From: an uncultured Clostridia bacterium | Lineage (GTDB): Bacteria > Bacillota > Clostridia > Christensenellales > DTU072 | Direction of reading: 5' to 3' | Assembly: GCA_944363505.1 (NCBI GenBank) | Contig: CALVUD010000010.1 | Location: 1-56,933 of the forward strand | Length of the DNA stretch: 56,933 nt | Part shown: positions 33,894 through 42,140 of the stretch, one piece after another | Position numbering within the stretch: the first letter of the stretch is position 1 | Layout: every line of letters begins with the position of its first letter | Program-made: the position numbers and the translations under genes | Notes under the pieces: model-generated | Seen by the model: only the letters and a program-made list of their open reading frames with translations | Databases searched by the model: none | Told to the model about the DNA's origin: nothing

Positions 33894-35090
33894 TTATTGC
33901 GCGCGCAAAGCGTCGATCGGGCTGAGTTTGGACGCCTTTCTGGCAGGCAGTATTCCGAAAATCAAGCCCACCGCCGCCGAGAATCCGACGGCGAGGAAAA
34001 CCGTGCTTGCCTGGAATGTGAACTGATACCCGATAAGCAGCGAAGCAAGATACGCTATCGTGATCCCGAGCGCGACCCCGAGTATGCCGCCCAACAGACT
34101 GATGATGACGGCCTCGACGATAAACTGGAACATTATTACCGCGGGCTTCGCGCCGAGAGCTTTTCTGAGTCCTATTTCGGCTGTACGCTCGGACACGGAA
34201 ACCAGCATCATGTTCATTATCCCGATACCGCCTACCAACAGCGAAATAGCCGCTATCCCTGCCAGCATGCCCATGATCAGATCGGTTATGGTAACGACTA
34301 TGTTCATGACCTCCTGCTGGTTCGACACCGAATAGCCGCGCGTGGAGCCTACGATCTCCGCGCAAAGATCGCTCATCTGAGACACCGCGAGACTGACGGC
34401 ATCGGAATCTGATATAACGACGTCGAATTTTTTGACCAGTCCCATCTGAAGTTCGCGCATCGCCACGGTATACGGGACGAGGACGGAATAGTTCCCGGTC
34501 GTCTCCAGTCCCACAAGTTTATTCAATATCCCGACAACGGTAAAATCCATATTCTGTATCTTTACGGTTTCGCCTATCGGATTATAATTGCCGTACAGAT
34601 TTTTCCATACGTCATATCCCAAAACGCACACATGAGAAGCGTTCTGAACGTCGTAATCGAAGATTTCGCGTCCCGAAAGCAGCATCGGGGAAGCCGAAAG
34701 ATCGAAATAATAATTGTCTATACCTATCACCCTGGACGCGGAATTGTATACGCGGTCGTACAGAGAATGCGTTTCGCCGGGTATCAGAGTAAGCGTCTTG
34801 GTGGAGCTCAGCGAGGGCGAAACTCCTGCAACGTGATCCAGCTCCTCGAAGCGTCGCATGTCTTCCTCGGTAAAGCCCGGAATAACGCGCGTATCCGTCA
34901 GAGAAACGGTAACCCTGTTGCCGCCCAGCCCCGAAAGCTGTTGAATTATGGAACTGGTAACCCCCTGTCCTATCGTGATAAGCGCTATGATGCTGGCGAT
35001 ACCTATAATTATTCCCAGCGTGGTCAGGAAGGTACGCATCTTGTTCATCGCGAGGTTTTTGAAGCTCATCGCAAGAATGTCTTTAAACAT
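33894..35090 (-). CDS. MacB-like ABC transporter permease (FtsX domain)
   Basis: 398 residues. One N-terminal membrane helix (about 20-42) starts with MSFKNLAMNKMRTFLTTLGIIIGIASIIAL-type family sequence. A large extracytoplasmic MacB-PCD domain follows (about 45-275), then three C-terminal helices (about 278-300, 325-352 and 360-382) ending in GLIFGILPARKASKLSPIDALR. This type VII ABC permease moves antibiotics, peptides or lipoproteins by mechanotransmission. It overlaps the ATPase gene by 8 nt and has GAGGAG before its ATG. Confidence 0.93.
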   Translation of the reverse strand: MFKDILAMSFKNLAMNKMRTFLTTLGIIIGIASIIALITIGQGVTSSIIQQLSGLGGNRVTVSLTDTRVIPGFTEEDMRRFEELDHVAGVSPSLSSTKTLTLIPGETHSLYDRVYNSASRVIGIDNYYFDLSASPMLLSGREIFDYDVQNASHVCVLGYDVWKNLYGNYNPIGETVKIQNMDFTVVGILNKLVGLETTGNYSVLVPYTVAMRELQMGLVKKFDVVISDSDAVSLAVSQMSDLCAEIVGSTRGYSVSNQQEVMNIVVTITDLIMGMLAGIAAISLLVGGIGIMNMMLVSVSERTAEIGLRKALGAKPAVIMFQFIVEAVIISLLGGILGVALGITIAYLASLLIGYQFTFQASTVFLAVGFSAAVGLIFGILPARKASKLSPIDALRAQ

Positions 35091-35856
35091 TTCCGCTCCT
35101 CCTCATCCTGCGCGAACGTATCGTCGGCTTGTCCTCCCATTTTACGCCTTCTTCGTCATATATCGCGCTGTATTCTTCCGCGGTATACAGTCTGCCGTCC
35201 AGGATATGCACTATCCTTTTGGCGCGGCGGGCGATTTTGGGGTCGTGAGTGATCATTATGATGGTTTTGCCTTCCTTGTTCAGTTGCTCGAACAGATCCA
35301 TTATCTGCGCGCCCGTCGTCTGGTCGAGCGCTCCGGTAGGTTCGTCGGCGAGAATTATGGACGGGTCGGTAACCATTGCGCGGGCAATCGCCACGCGCTG
35401 TTGCTGTCCTCCGGAAAGCTGTTTGGGCTTGTTCATCACCTTGTCGCCCAAACCTACTTTGTTCAGCAGTACCATCGCGCGCGCCTTTCTTTCCCTGGTC
35501 GGCACGCGCGCGTAGATCAGCGGCAGCTCGACGTTGTCCAGCGCCGTCATTCTGGGAAGTAACTGAAATTGCTGAAAGACGAAACCTATGTCGTTGTTCC
35601 TGACCTTGGCAAGCTGTCTGTCGCGCATAGAACCGATGTCCTTGCCGTTTAGAACATAGCTTCCCGAATCCGCTGTGTCCAGACAGCCTATGATATTCAT
35701 AAGCGTGGATTTCCCTGAACCGCTCGGTCCCAGTATGGATACGAATTCTTTCTGCCGAACCTCGAAATTGACGTTGAACAGCACCTGTAAAGAGCTTTCG
35801 CCCAAAGGATAGGATTTATTTATGTCTCTCATCGAGAGCAAAACTTTCTCCGCCAT
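35083..35856 (-). CDS. MacB/LolD-like ABC transporter ATPase
   Basis: 257 residues. Walker [10 protein letters not shown] (about 43-51), Q loop [24 protein letters not shown], signature [14 protein letters not shown], Walker [13 protein letters not shown] and H-loop MITHD are complete. The sequence is of the MacB/LolD/FtsE class that pairs with FtsX-domain permeases. A C-terminal extension of about 30 residues is basic. It lies 6 nt behind the adaptor gene and overlaps the permease gene. Confidence 0.95.
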   Translation of the reverse strand: MAEKVLLSMRDINKSYPLGESSLQVLFNVNFEVRQKEFVSILGPSGSGKSTLMNIIGCLDTADSGSYVLNGKDIGSMRDRQLAKVRNNDIGFVFQQFQLLPRMTALDNVELPLIYARVPTRERKARAMVLLNKVGLGDKVMNKPKQLSGGQQQRVAIARAMVTDPSIILADEPTGALDQTTGAQIMDLFEQLNKEGKTIIMITHDPKIARRAKRIVHILDGRLYTAEEYSAIYDEEGVKWEDKPTIRSRRMRRSGNV

Positions 35857-35862
35857 GATCCT

Positions 35863-37317
35863 TTATCCCAGTATGCTGCTGATCAGGCTGTCGTCCGCCC
35901 TGTAAACGACCTTGTCGCCTTCGTTGAGTTCGTACCCGGAATTGGCTTCCACCGCGGCTTCCGTACCGGTAGAGAGCAATATCCGCACATATACGCGTTT
36001 GTCGCGACCGGATTCGCGCACGGTAACGTAAGGTTTGCTTTCGGAATCGTAGAAAATGCACTTCGTCGGTACGATAAGGCTGTTATAAACTACTTCCTGC
36101 GGTACTCTGACTGCGACCGAATACCCTACCAGTACTTCCTCTCGCGTCAGAATATCGTTTACGTCTATGCCGAGACCTTCAACCGTTTCGACGTCCAGGG
36201 ATTCGTCGTAATAAGTGTAGTCCAGATAGCGCATTTCCTCGGCTCCGGGATTTTCGGCAAGGTATGCGGCGGCCATTTCCGCGTCCTCGTCCGCGGGAGA
36301 GGTCAGATCCACGACCTTCGGTTCGCCGAAAACGATTTTGGCTTTTACGGCATAATACGCGACGCCCGAGCTGTAAGAACCCGTCAGTATTTCCTGTATT
36401 TCCGCCAGCACTTTCCTGCCGTTCAGCGCGTTGATCGTTACGGCGGCGTAAACGCCCTGTTTTACTCCGGTCTCCGCCTCCGATGCCGCGCTCTCCCTGA
36501 GCATCTTGTCTATGGACGCCACGTCGTATTCGGTAACGGTGAAGGAAGTATAAAGCTGCGTAACCGATACGCGGAATACCGTCGAATCCATACCGATATA
36601 AGTACCTACGGTGAGATTGAAATTGTATAGCGTATATTCTATCGCTCCGCTTTCCTCGGGCGAGGTCGCCTCCTCGATGAGCGATTTGACGTAATCGGTG
36701 TCTATTTCCCTGACCGCCGCCTCGGACTCGTCGAGTATCAGATAATCGTTCAAATCGTCAGGAAGTCCGCTGTCGGATCCGCCCGGCGCCAAAAACACGT
36801 CCAGAATAAAATCGGAAAGAGTGGTGTCGCGGCTTATAACGCCTTCCGCGACCAGCCTGTCGTAATCGGATTTCAACGCCTCGAAATCTATATAAAGCGG
36901 ACTTACCCTGAATACCGTTATGTTGTCGGACTTGGTATTTAAAACGTTACGCTTCCCGCGCATGGCGGAATTCGCGTATGTTACTTTATAATACAACGGA
37001 ACGTCGTTGATTATCGCGTTGACCAGAAAATCCGTCCAGCTGAAATTGGAATCGTAGTCCTTTATATCGCTAAGATCGGTTATATCGTTAACGGCGGCAT
37101 AGAAAGGAATGTCCCGGGTGATACCCGCTTCCACTACGGTACCAGAAGAACTGATATTGCTGGAAAGCGATCCGCGCGCGACCGATTCTTCCGCGGTCTT
37201 GACCTCGCCGCTCTTCAGCCCGAAAACCACGCCGAGCACTATAGCCGTCACCAACACTATCAGTATAAGCGTCAAAATAACGATACGTTTTTTTGTCCAG
37301 AACTTACTCGCAGCCAT
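35863..37317 (-). CDS. MacA-like membrane fusion/adaptor protein, divergent
   Basis: 484 residues. A single N-terminal membrane anchor (about 12-33) is followed by an ARGSLSSNISSSGTV block that matches the start of HlyD/MacA adaptors. The C-terminal 100 residues look like a membrane-proximal domain of the same family (VPTKCIFYDSESKPYVTV and LLSTGTEAAVEANSGYELNEGDKVV). Between them lies an unusually long acidic region (about 70-370) in which I do not see the usual lipoyl half-motifs or long coiled-coil hairpin. Position as first gene of an adaptor-ATPase-permease operon supports the adaptor role. The ribosome binding site is AGGTGAG. Confidence 0.7.
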   Translation of the reverse strand: MAASKFWTKKRIVILTLILIVLVTAIVLGVVFGLKSGEVKTAEESVARGSLSSNISSSGTVVEAGITRDIPFYAAVNDITDLSDIKDYDSNFSWTDFLVNAIINDVPLYYKVTYANSAMRGKRNVLNTKSDNITVFRVSPLYIDFEALKSDYDRLVAEGVISRDTTLSDFILDVFLAPGGSDSGLPDDLNDYLILDESEAAVREIDTDYVKSLIEEATSPEESGAIEYTLYNFNLTVGTYIGMDSTVFRVSVTQLYTSFTVTEYDVASIDKMLRESAASEAETGVKQGVYAAVTINALNGRKVLAEIQEILTGSYSSGVAYYAVKAKIVFGEPKVVDLTSPADEDAEMAAAYLAENPGAEEMRYLDYTYYDESLDVETVEGLGIDVNDILTREEVLVGYSVAVRVPQEVVYNSLIVPTKCIFYDSESKPYVTVRESGRDKRVYVRILLSTGTEAAVEANSGYELNEGDKVVYRADDSLISSILG

Positions 37318-37349
37318 ATGCTCACCTGTATAAAAAAGAATTTATAACG

Positions 37350-37358
37350 ATTATATCA
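37350..37358 (-). promoter_or_regulatory. Extended -10 promoter of the MacAB-like operon
   Basis: Minus strand TGATATAAT (37350-37358), about 32 nt before the start codon. The best -35 (TTGTCG) has a long 19-nt spacer. Confidence 0.55.
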
Positions 37359-37401
37359 CCGTTATGACGTTATCCGACAAAAAGCGCGCGATAATAAAAG
37401 T

Positions 37402-37432
37402 AAATAAAAAGTGTCCGCGGCACACGGACACT
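37402..37432 (-). terminator. Terminator of the aroB operon
   Basis: Minus strand GTGTCCG/CGGACAC stem (37411-37417 and 37425-37431) followed by a TTTTTATTT tract, 10 nt after the last stop codon of the operon. Confidence 0.75.
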
Positions 37433-37440
37433 CTACCTGT

Positions 37441-37989
37441 TTACTTCCTTTCGCGTTTTTCCAAAAACACGTCGTTCATTACCGCATAGCCGGTCAGATG
37501 TCCTTCCTTGATCAGCGAACCGATTTCTCGGACGAACTCGGGCTTCTTGCGGCGCTTCACCTTTACCATCAGCTCGTCGATATATACCTTGTCCGCGTCG
37601 CCGATCGCTTTAAGCACCTTTTCCGACAACAGAATATGATTGACCATGGCGTATGCCGCCAAAGCGGCGAGCACGGCTATTATTATTCCGACGAACCTGT
37701 ACGAAACCACCAGCGCCGCAACGATCGCGCCACCTATACACAAAGCCGCCATGAGCGATGCTATCAGAATCTCTTTGCGATAGTCTTTTTTATCGAAATT
37801 AGGAGCTATTGTCTCCCTGTTTTCGGAAAGAGCGGATGCCGTAAATTCGACGCTTTGTCCGGGCAAAGCGCTTTCGTCGGGTTTTTCCTCGGGGGCTTTT
37901 TCTCCGACGGATTTTTCAATCCCGTTTTGTCCGATTGTTTCAGGCTCGTCGGACAAGGCTTCTATTTCATATTTGGTTTTATTCTCCAT
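37441..37989 (-). CDS. Membrane protein of unknown function
   Basis: 182 residues. An acidic, probably disordered N terminus (about 1-65) is followed by two membrane helices (about 73-94 and 98-118) and a basic C-terminal segment with VKVKRRKKPEFVREIGSLI. It matches no family I recognise. AAAGGAG lies upstream of the ATG, which sits inside the phosphatase gene (11-nt overlap). It is the last gene of the aroB operon, ahead of a terminator. Confidence 0.7.
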   Translation of the reverse strand: MENKTKYEIEALSDEPETIGQNGIEKSVGEKAPEEKPDESALPGQSVEFTASALSENRETIAPNFDKKDYRKEILIASLMAALCIGGAIVAALVVSYRFVGIIIAVLAALAAYAMVNHILLSEKVLKAIGDADKVYIDELMVKVKRRKKPEFVREIGSLIKEGHLTGYAVMNDVFLEKRERK

Positions 37990-38461
37990 GATTTTGCCGC
38001 TCCTTTAATTTTTCGGCGTATTCCCCGAGATATTTTTTAATTACGGACATGGCGCGGTCGTAAGTCGCCTCGTCCTTTGCCAGAAACGGATCGGGAACGG
38101 GCTTATATACGCCTTCCGCCGCCTCCGACAAAGTTTTGAACTTCGGTTTCAGCGAGCGCGGCAACAGCCATTTGTGCCAGCGCGTCATTCCGATGATTTC
38201 GTCGGCCTCATCGAACACATTCCTTGCGTTCGTAATGTGTCTTGGCTTGAATGCGTCCAGCTCCTCCGCGGAAAAACCCTCTTTCAACAGCGCGGCGTAC
38301 GACAGTCTGTGCAGTTTCTTGGATTTATTCAAAACCGCCGCGGAGTCTATGCGTTCCGCGACCGCTCCGAGAGCGGGGTCCGAAAGCGCCATTCTTTTGA
38401 ATACGAATTCGCAGTACGGACTGCGACATACGTTGCTGGAACAAACGAAAAGTATCTTCAT
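37979..38461 (-). CDS. Low-molecular-weight protein tyrosine phosphatase
   Basis: 160 residues. The phosphate-binding loop CX5R is present at Cys7-Arg13 (CSSNVCRSP), right at the N terminus as usual, and the general acid aspartate is in VPDPFL (about 122-127). These enzymes dephosphorylate tyrosine or arginine residues; the bacterial YwlE group acts on phosphoarginine. In that group the residue after the catalytic Cys-x-Gly-Asn is often Thr; here it is Val11, so no subtype is claimed. AAAGGAGAG precedes the ATG, 10 nt after the MBL gene. Confidence 0.9.
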   Translation of the reverse strand: MKILFVCSSNVCRSPYCEFVFKRMALSDPALGAVAERIDSAAVLNKSKKLHRLSYAALLKEGFSAEELDAFKPRHITNARNVFDEADEIIGMTRWHKWLLPRSLKPKFKTLSEAAEGVYKPVPDPFLAKDEATYDRAMSVIKKYLGEYAEKLKERQNHGE

Positions 38462-38471
38462 GTTCTCTCCT

Positions 38472-39488
38472 TTAATGAATGTTTTTCAAAAGCGTAATTT
38501 CCCCCGCCTCATCGCCGAGAACGGCGATTATCCCGTTGCATTCCCCCGTCGAAAACATCGCCGAACGCGAATTCATCGCCAGCCTGAACTTGACGGGAAA
38601 AGTTACCCACTCGGGCTTGTTGGTGAAAATCGCTATCTCGGGAGAGGTTGAACTGAGGAATGCCGAGCGCGTCGACCAACCGTATCCGTGATGACCGACC
38701 TTAAGCAGATCGATCTTTCCGACCTGTTTACCTATACTTTTTTCGACGCCGCCGTTGATATTGACGTCGCCGGCGAGCAACGCTTTGGTGCCGCCCTTTT
38801 CGACCAGCACCGCCAGCGAATTGTCGTTTTCGCCGACCCGTTTGCCTTCCGTTGCTTCCGCGGTGTTGTACAGCGTCAAAGTGTAATTTCCGAGTGCAAG
38901 CGTGACGCCGTCGAGGTCCTGACAAATCGTGACTCCGCGCTTATTTGCCGCCGAGATCATTTGGGAATACACCTCGCGGTTATCCCACTCCTCGACTTCG
39001 TTTATCGCTATCCTGTCTTCGTAATAACGTTTCAAATAGGCTTCCTTAACCGTGATGTCGGGATCCGAAATCAATGTATCGAAGCCGCCAAGGTGATCGG
39101 AATGAGCGTGAGTTCCGATAACGAATTCCAGGGTAACTTTTCCGTTTTCGTCGCCGGCGGTCTTTTTAACGTATTCCACGATTTTATTCTCGTATCCTTC
39201 CAGATCCAGTTCGGGCAAACCTCTGGGATTGTCGGAATCTTCGCCGCAGTCCACCATCGCGAATTTACCCTCGCTTTCCAGCAGTATCGCGTCCGAAGAT
39301 CCGGTATTCAAAAAATGTATTTTGTCGCCTGACACGCCCGTATACGAAGCGGCTTCGACGGGCGCTTCGTCATTGCGTCTGACGGAATATATTATCCCGT
39401 ATGAAACGAAAACCGCCGTGATTGTCAAAACGACGATTACGACGCAACAAATTATTATCTTGATATGCTTTTTAGTTAATTTTGACAT
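38472..39488 (-). CDS. Membrane-anchored metallo-beta-lactamase-fold hydrolase (ComEC-like domain)
   Basis: 338 residues. An N-terminal membrane helix (about 10-34) places the catalytic domain outside. The metal site is complete: THAHSDHLGG (126-135), MVDCGE (78-83), LLAGDVN (about 228-234) and KVGHHG (about 252-257). The sequence resembles the stand-alone version of the ComEC/Rec2 C-terminal domain, which may act as a nuclease or phosphodiesterase. GAGGAG precedes the ATG. It lies in the aroB operon between the WYL regulator and the phosphatase. Confidence 0.88.
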   Translation of the reverse strand: MSKLTKKHIKIIICCVVIVVLTITAVFVSYGIIYSVRRNDEAPVEAASYTGVSGDKIHFLNTGSSDAILLESEGKFAMVDCGEDSDNPRGLPELDLEGYENKIVEYVKKTAGDENGKVTLEFVIGTHAHSDHLGGFDTLISDPDITVKEAYLKRYYEDRIAINEVEEWDNREVYSQMISAANKRGVTICQDLDGVTLALGNYTLTLYNTAEATEGKRVGENDNSLAVLVEKGGTKALLAGDVNINGGVEKSIGKQVGKIDLLKVGHHGYGWSTRSAFLSSTSPEIAIFTNKPEWVTFPVKFRLAMNSRSAMFSTGECNGIIAVLGDEAGEITLLKNIH

Positions 39489-39506
39489 ATGCTTCGTCTC
39501 CTCGGT

Positions 39507-40508
39507 TTACTGTTCATTCGGCTCCTCGGTCGGAGTTTTTTGCGGCATGCATTTTAACAGATGTTCGCGGTACTTTTCTACGGCATCCTCGGGCGCGGCG
39601 ATCCTTATCTTTCCGCCTCCCGTAGCCAGCCAGCCGAAAAACGTCGGACTGAGTTGAACTTTTACCTTGATCCTGACGGCATTGCCGGGAAGTTTCAACA
39701 TGGTAACGTCGAAACCGAATTTATCGACTATCACGTTGACGTAGGATTCGTCGCATTCCAGTTCTATGTTGACCGCTTCTCCGCCGTACATCGAAAATAC
39801 CTGTTTCCTGAATTCGGATATGTCGGCGACGCTACCGGTTTCGGCGTCATCCGCTTCCATGGTGACGCGGTCCATCCTGTCCACGCGGTATGCGGTGATT
39901 CCGGGATGCTCCGATACGGCAAGCAGATAATAGTTGTTTTCCTCGAACAGCATCTGAACGGGACTGACTATATACGGCTCCATATCCTTTCTGTAACTGC
40001 GCTTCCCTTCGAAATCGTAATCGAAATATAAAAAGGAACACTTCTTTCCCGCGGATATGCACGCGTCCAGGGTATCCACGTTATAAAAGATATTTTCGTT
40101 TTTCAGCTTTACGACGTCGAACCTTAGGTGCTTGGCGCCGAGCGTTTCTTTCCCCGTGCGACCCGCAAGTTCCGTCAGCTTCTTTTCGAGCGCCGCCGTC
40201 TTTTTAGCGGTAACGAAGCGCGCAGCGTCCACGGCGTCCGTAAGAATCCGCAGTTCGGCGATATCGAACGAACGATCCACAACGTAATAATAATTGCTCC
40301 TCCCCCTTTCGGACAACACTTCGTATCCGTAAGCGTTCAAAAGCTTTATATCCTCGTAGAGAGTTTTCCGTTCCGCGGAAATGCCCCTTTCCTTCAGCCT
40401 TTCGATGATCTCGTTCGTGGACATGGGGTGCATCTCGTCCGACTCTTTCAAAAGTATGTCGTATACGACCTTGGGTCTTATTTTTCTTTGGTGATCGCCT
40501 AAAATCAT
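39507..40508 (-). CDS. WYL domain transcriptional regulator
   Basis: 333 residues. A winged helix-turn-helix fills residues 1-75 (STNEIIERLKERGISAERKTLYEDIKLL). A WYL domain spans about 135-230 (SFLYFDYDFEGKRSYRKDMEPYIVSPVQMLFEENNYYLLA), and a C-terminal WCX domain follows. WYL proteins sense nucleic acid or nucleotide ligands and repress or activate nearby genes. It lies 5 nt after aroQ and 18 nt before the MBL gene, so it may regulate its own operon. Confidence 0.9.
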   Translation of the reverse strand: MILGDHQRKIRPKVVYDILLKESDEMHPMSTNEIIERLKERGISAERKTLYEDIKLLNAYGYEVLSERGRSNYYYVVDRSFDIAELRILTDAVDAARFVTAKKTAALEKKLTELAGRTGKETLGAKHLRFDVVKLKNENIFYNVDTLDACISAGKKCSFLYFDYDFEGKRSYRKDMEPYIVSPVQMLFEENNYYLLAVSEHPGITAYRVDRMDRVTMEADDAETGSVADISEFRKQVFSMYGGEAVNIELECDESYVNVIVDKFGFDVTMLKLPGNAVRIKVKVQLSPTFFGWLATGGGKIRIAAPEDAVEKYREHLLKCMPQKTPTEEPNEQ

Positions 40509-40513
40509 ATCGT

Positions 40514-40948
40514 TCAGACCTTTTTGTTTATAAGATAATCAATTGCCTCGGCATATCCTTCGAAGCCTTTGCCCGCAATGGTTTTTTCGGCATATAGAGA
40601 AACGTAACTGAAACGCCTGAACTCCTCGCGCGAATAAATATCGGTCAGATGCACCTCGACCGCGGGAAGCCCCACGGCTTTCAGCGCGTCGAGAATGGCT
40701 ACGCTGGTATGAGTGTACCCGCCCGCGTTTATCACGATCCCGTCGAAAATATTCAACGAACGCTGGATATAATCGATAATGGCGCCCTCGCTGTTGGACT
40801 GAACCACGCTGACGTCGGCACCCGAAAGCGCCGCGCGCTCCTCGATGAACCTTACGAGCGAAGCGTAATCGGATTTACCGTACAGACCCGGTTCCCTGAT
40901 GCCGAGCATGTTCAGGTTCGGTCCGTTGATCACCAGTATCTTTTTCAT
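40514..40948 (-). CDS. aroQ: 3-dehydroquinate dehydratase, type II
   Basis: 144 residues, the standard size. It dehydrates 3-dehydroquinate to 3-dehydroshikimate. GPNLNMLGIREPGLYG (9-24, with the catalytic Tyr lid), SNSEGAIIDYI (about 51-61), INAGGYTHTSVAI (about 73-85) and VEVHLTDIYSREEFRRFSY (about 97-115) are the family blocks. The usual HISN is HLTD here, a small departure at the substrate loop. ATG overlaps the aroB stop by 4 nt. Confidence 0.95.
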   Translation of the reverse strand: MKKILVINGPNLNMLGIREPGLYGKSDYASLVRFIEERAALSGADVSVVQSNSEGAIIDYIQRSLNIFDGIVINAGGYTHTSVAILDALKAVGLPAVEVHLTDIYSREEFRRFSYVSLYAEKTIAGKGFEGYAEAIDYLINKKV

Positions 40949-41988
40949 AGGTAATATTCCTCCAACTCGGTTTTAGGCACTTTGATAGAAAATACCGAGC
41001 CTATCTTATCGGCAAGCACTAAGTTTATAAATTCGCCTTCCGTCTTTTTATCCCCCGCGGACGCCTCGGCAAGCCGTTTGGCAGTATATTCGAAAGCGAC
41101 GGGCAGACCGTACTTAACGCACAGCTTTTCTATTCTTTGCGCGTCGCGCGCGGGACAATCCGCTTTCCTGACGGAAGCCCTGAGCATTAAGTTCACTCCG
41201 GCTGCCACGGCAACGCCGTGCGGCAGAGTGAATCCCGAAAGTTTTTCCGCCGCGTGCGCCGGAGTATGTCCGAAATTCAGAATACGCCTCAGCCCGGATT
41301 CCTTTTCGTCCGCCTCCACGACCCTGCGCTTTATGTCCACGGCGGCTTCGACGATCTTTTGGACGTTTTTGCCGAATCCGTCTTCCAGCATCGTTAAAAT
41401 TTCGCCGCCGTCTATGACAGCGTATTTTATCAGTTCGCCCAAACCGTTCTTGATCTCGGCTTCGGGCAAAGTTTCAAGGAAATCGGTATCTATGGCAACA
41501 AATTTCGGCTGTTTGAATGCTCCCGCAAGATTCTTGCCCGCTTTAAGGTCTATCGCGGTCTTGCCTCCTACGGAAGAATCGGTCATGCTCAAAAGCGTAG
41601 TGGGTATCTGAACGCAGTCGATACCCCTTAAATACGTCGCCGCGGCAAAACCCGCTATGTCGCCGACAACCCCGCCGCCCAAAGCGACGACGGTGTCGCG
41701 CCTGTCCAATCCAGACTCCGCCAAAAACTCCAGTATTTTCAGATACTCTCTCCCGTTTTTGGAAGCCTCGCCGTGCGGCAGAACGTAAACGCAGGTTTCG
41801 AATCCGCAGCCGCTCAGTTCGCCGATAATACTGTCCGAATACAGCGGCATGACGACGTCGTCCGTTATTATCGCCGTTTTGTTCCCTCGTGCGATTTGTT
41901 TCAGCTTTTTTCCGATATCGGACGAAGCGCCTTTTCGTATTAATACTTCGTACTCTCCCGAATCGGTTTTAACCTTTAGGATACTCAT
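40945..41988 (-). CDS. aroB: 3-dehydroquinate synthase
   Basis: 347 residues. It converts DAHP to 3-dehydroquinate, the second shikimate step, with NAD+ and a divalent metal. Visible are the NAD site VALGGGVVGDIAGFAAATYLRG, the substrate loop PTTLLSMTDSSVGGKTAIDL, the metal ligands ELIKYAVI and NFGHTPAHAAE, and HGVAVAAG. AGGAG precedes the ATG. It is first in a six-gene operon with aroQ, the next step, directly behind. Confidence 0.97.
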   Translation of the reverse strand: MSILKVKTDSGEYEVLIRKGASSDIGKKLKQIARGNKTAIITDDVVMPLYSDSIIGELSGCGFETCVYVLPHGEASKNGREYLKILEFLAESGLDRRDTVVALGGGVVGDIAGFAAATYLRGIDCVQIPTTLLSMTDSSVGGKTAIDLKAGKNLAGAFKQPKFVAIDTDFLETLPEAEIKNGLGELIKYAVIDGGEILTMLEDGFGKNVQKIVEAAVDIKRRVVEADEKESGLRRILNFGHTPAHAAEKLSGFTLPHGVAVAAGVNLMLRASVRKADCPARDAQRIEKLCVKYGLPVAFEYTAKRLAEASAGDKKTEGEFINLVLADKIGSVFSIKVPKTELEEYYL

Positions 41989-42016
41989 TTTTTCTCCTGT
42001 CAGAATTGATACATAT

Positions 42017-42045
42017 AATTATCCACGTTTTTGGACTTTTGTCAA
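42017..42045 (-). promoter_or_regulatory. Promoter of the aroB operon
   Basis: Minus strand TTGACA (42040-42045), 17-nt spacer, ATAATT (42017-42022) with TG extended -10. Confidence 0.7.
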
Positions 42046-42087
42046 GCAACGCGCTCTTTTTTACGGCTTACCCGCGATAATTAAGCG

Positions 42088-42111
42088 AAAAGCGCCGTTA
42101 TACGGCGCTTT
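42088..42111 (-). terminator. Terminator of the perR-rubrerythrin operon
   Basis: AAAGCGCCGT/ACGGCGCTTT stem about 30 nt after the stop codon, followed on the minus strand by TTTTCGCTT. Confidence 0.7.
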
Positions 42112-42140
42112 CCCCTATACGGAATCAAATTGTTTTCGTC

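Noticed and set aside
33894..37317. Bacteriocin or lantibiotic immunity transporter
   Set aside because: No precursor peptide, modification enzyme or two-component system is adjacent; the MacAB-like type is the simpler reading.
40514..40948. AroQ as a divergent paralogue because of HLTD in place of HISN
   Set aside because: All other active-site blocks are normal and aroB is directly coupled, so it was called an ordinary type II dehydroquinase.
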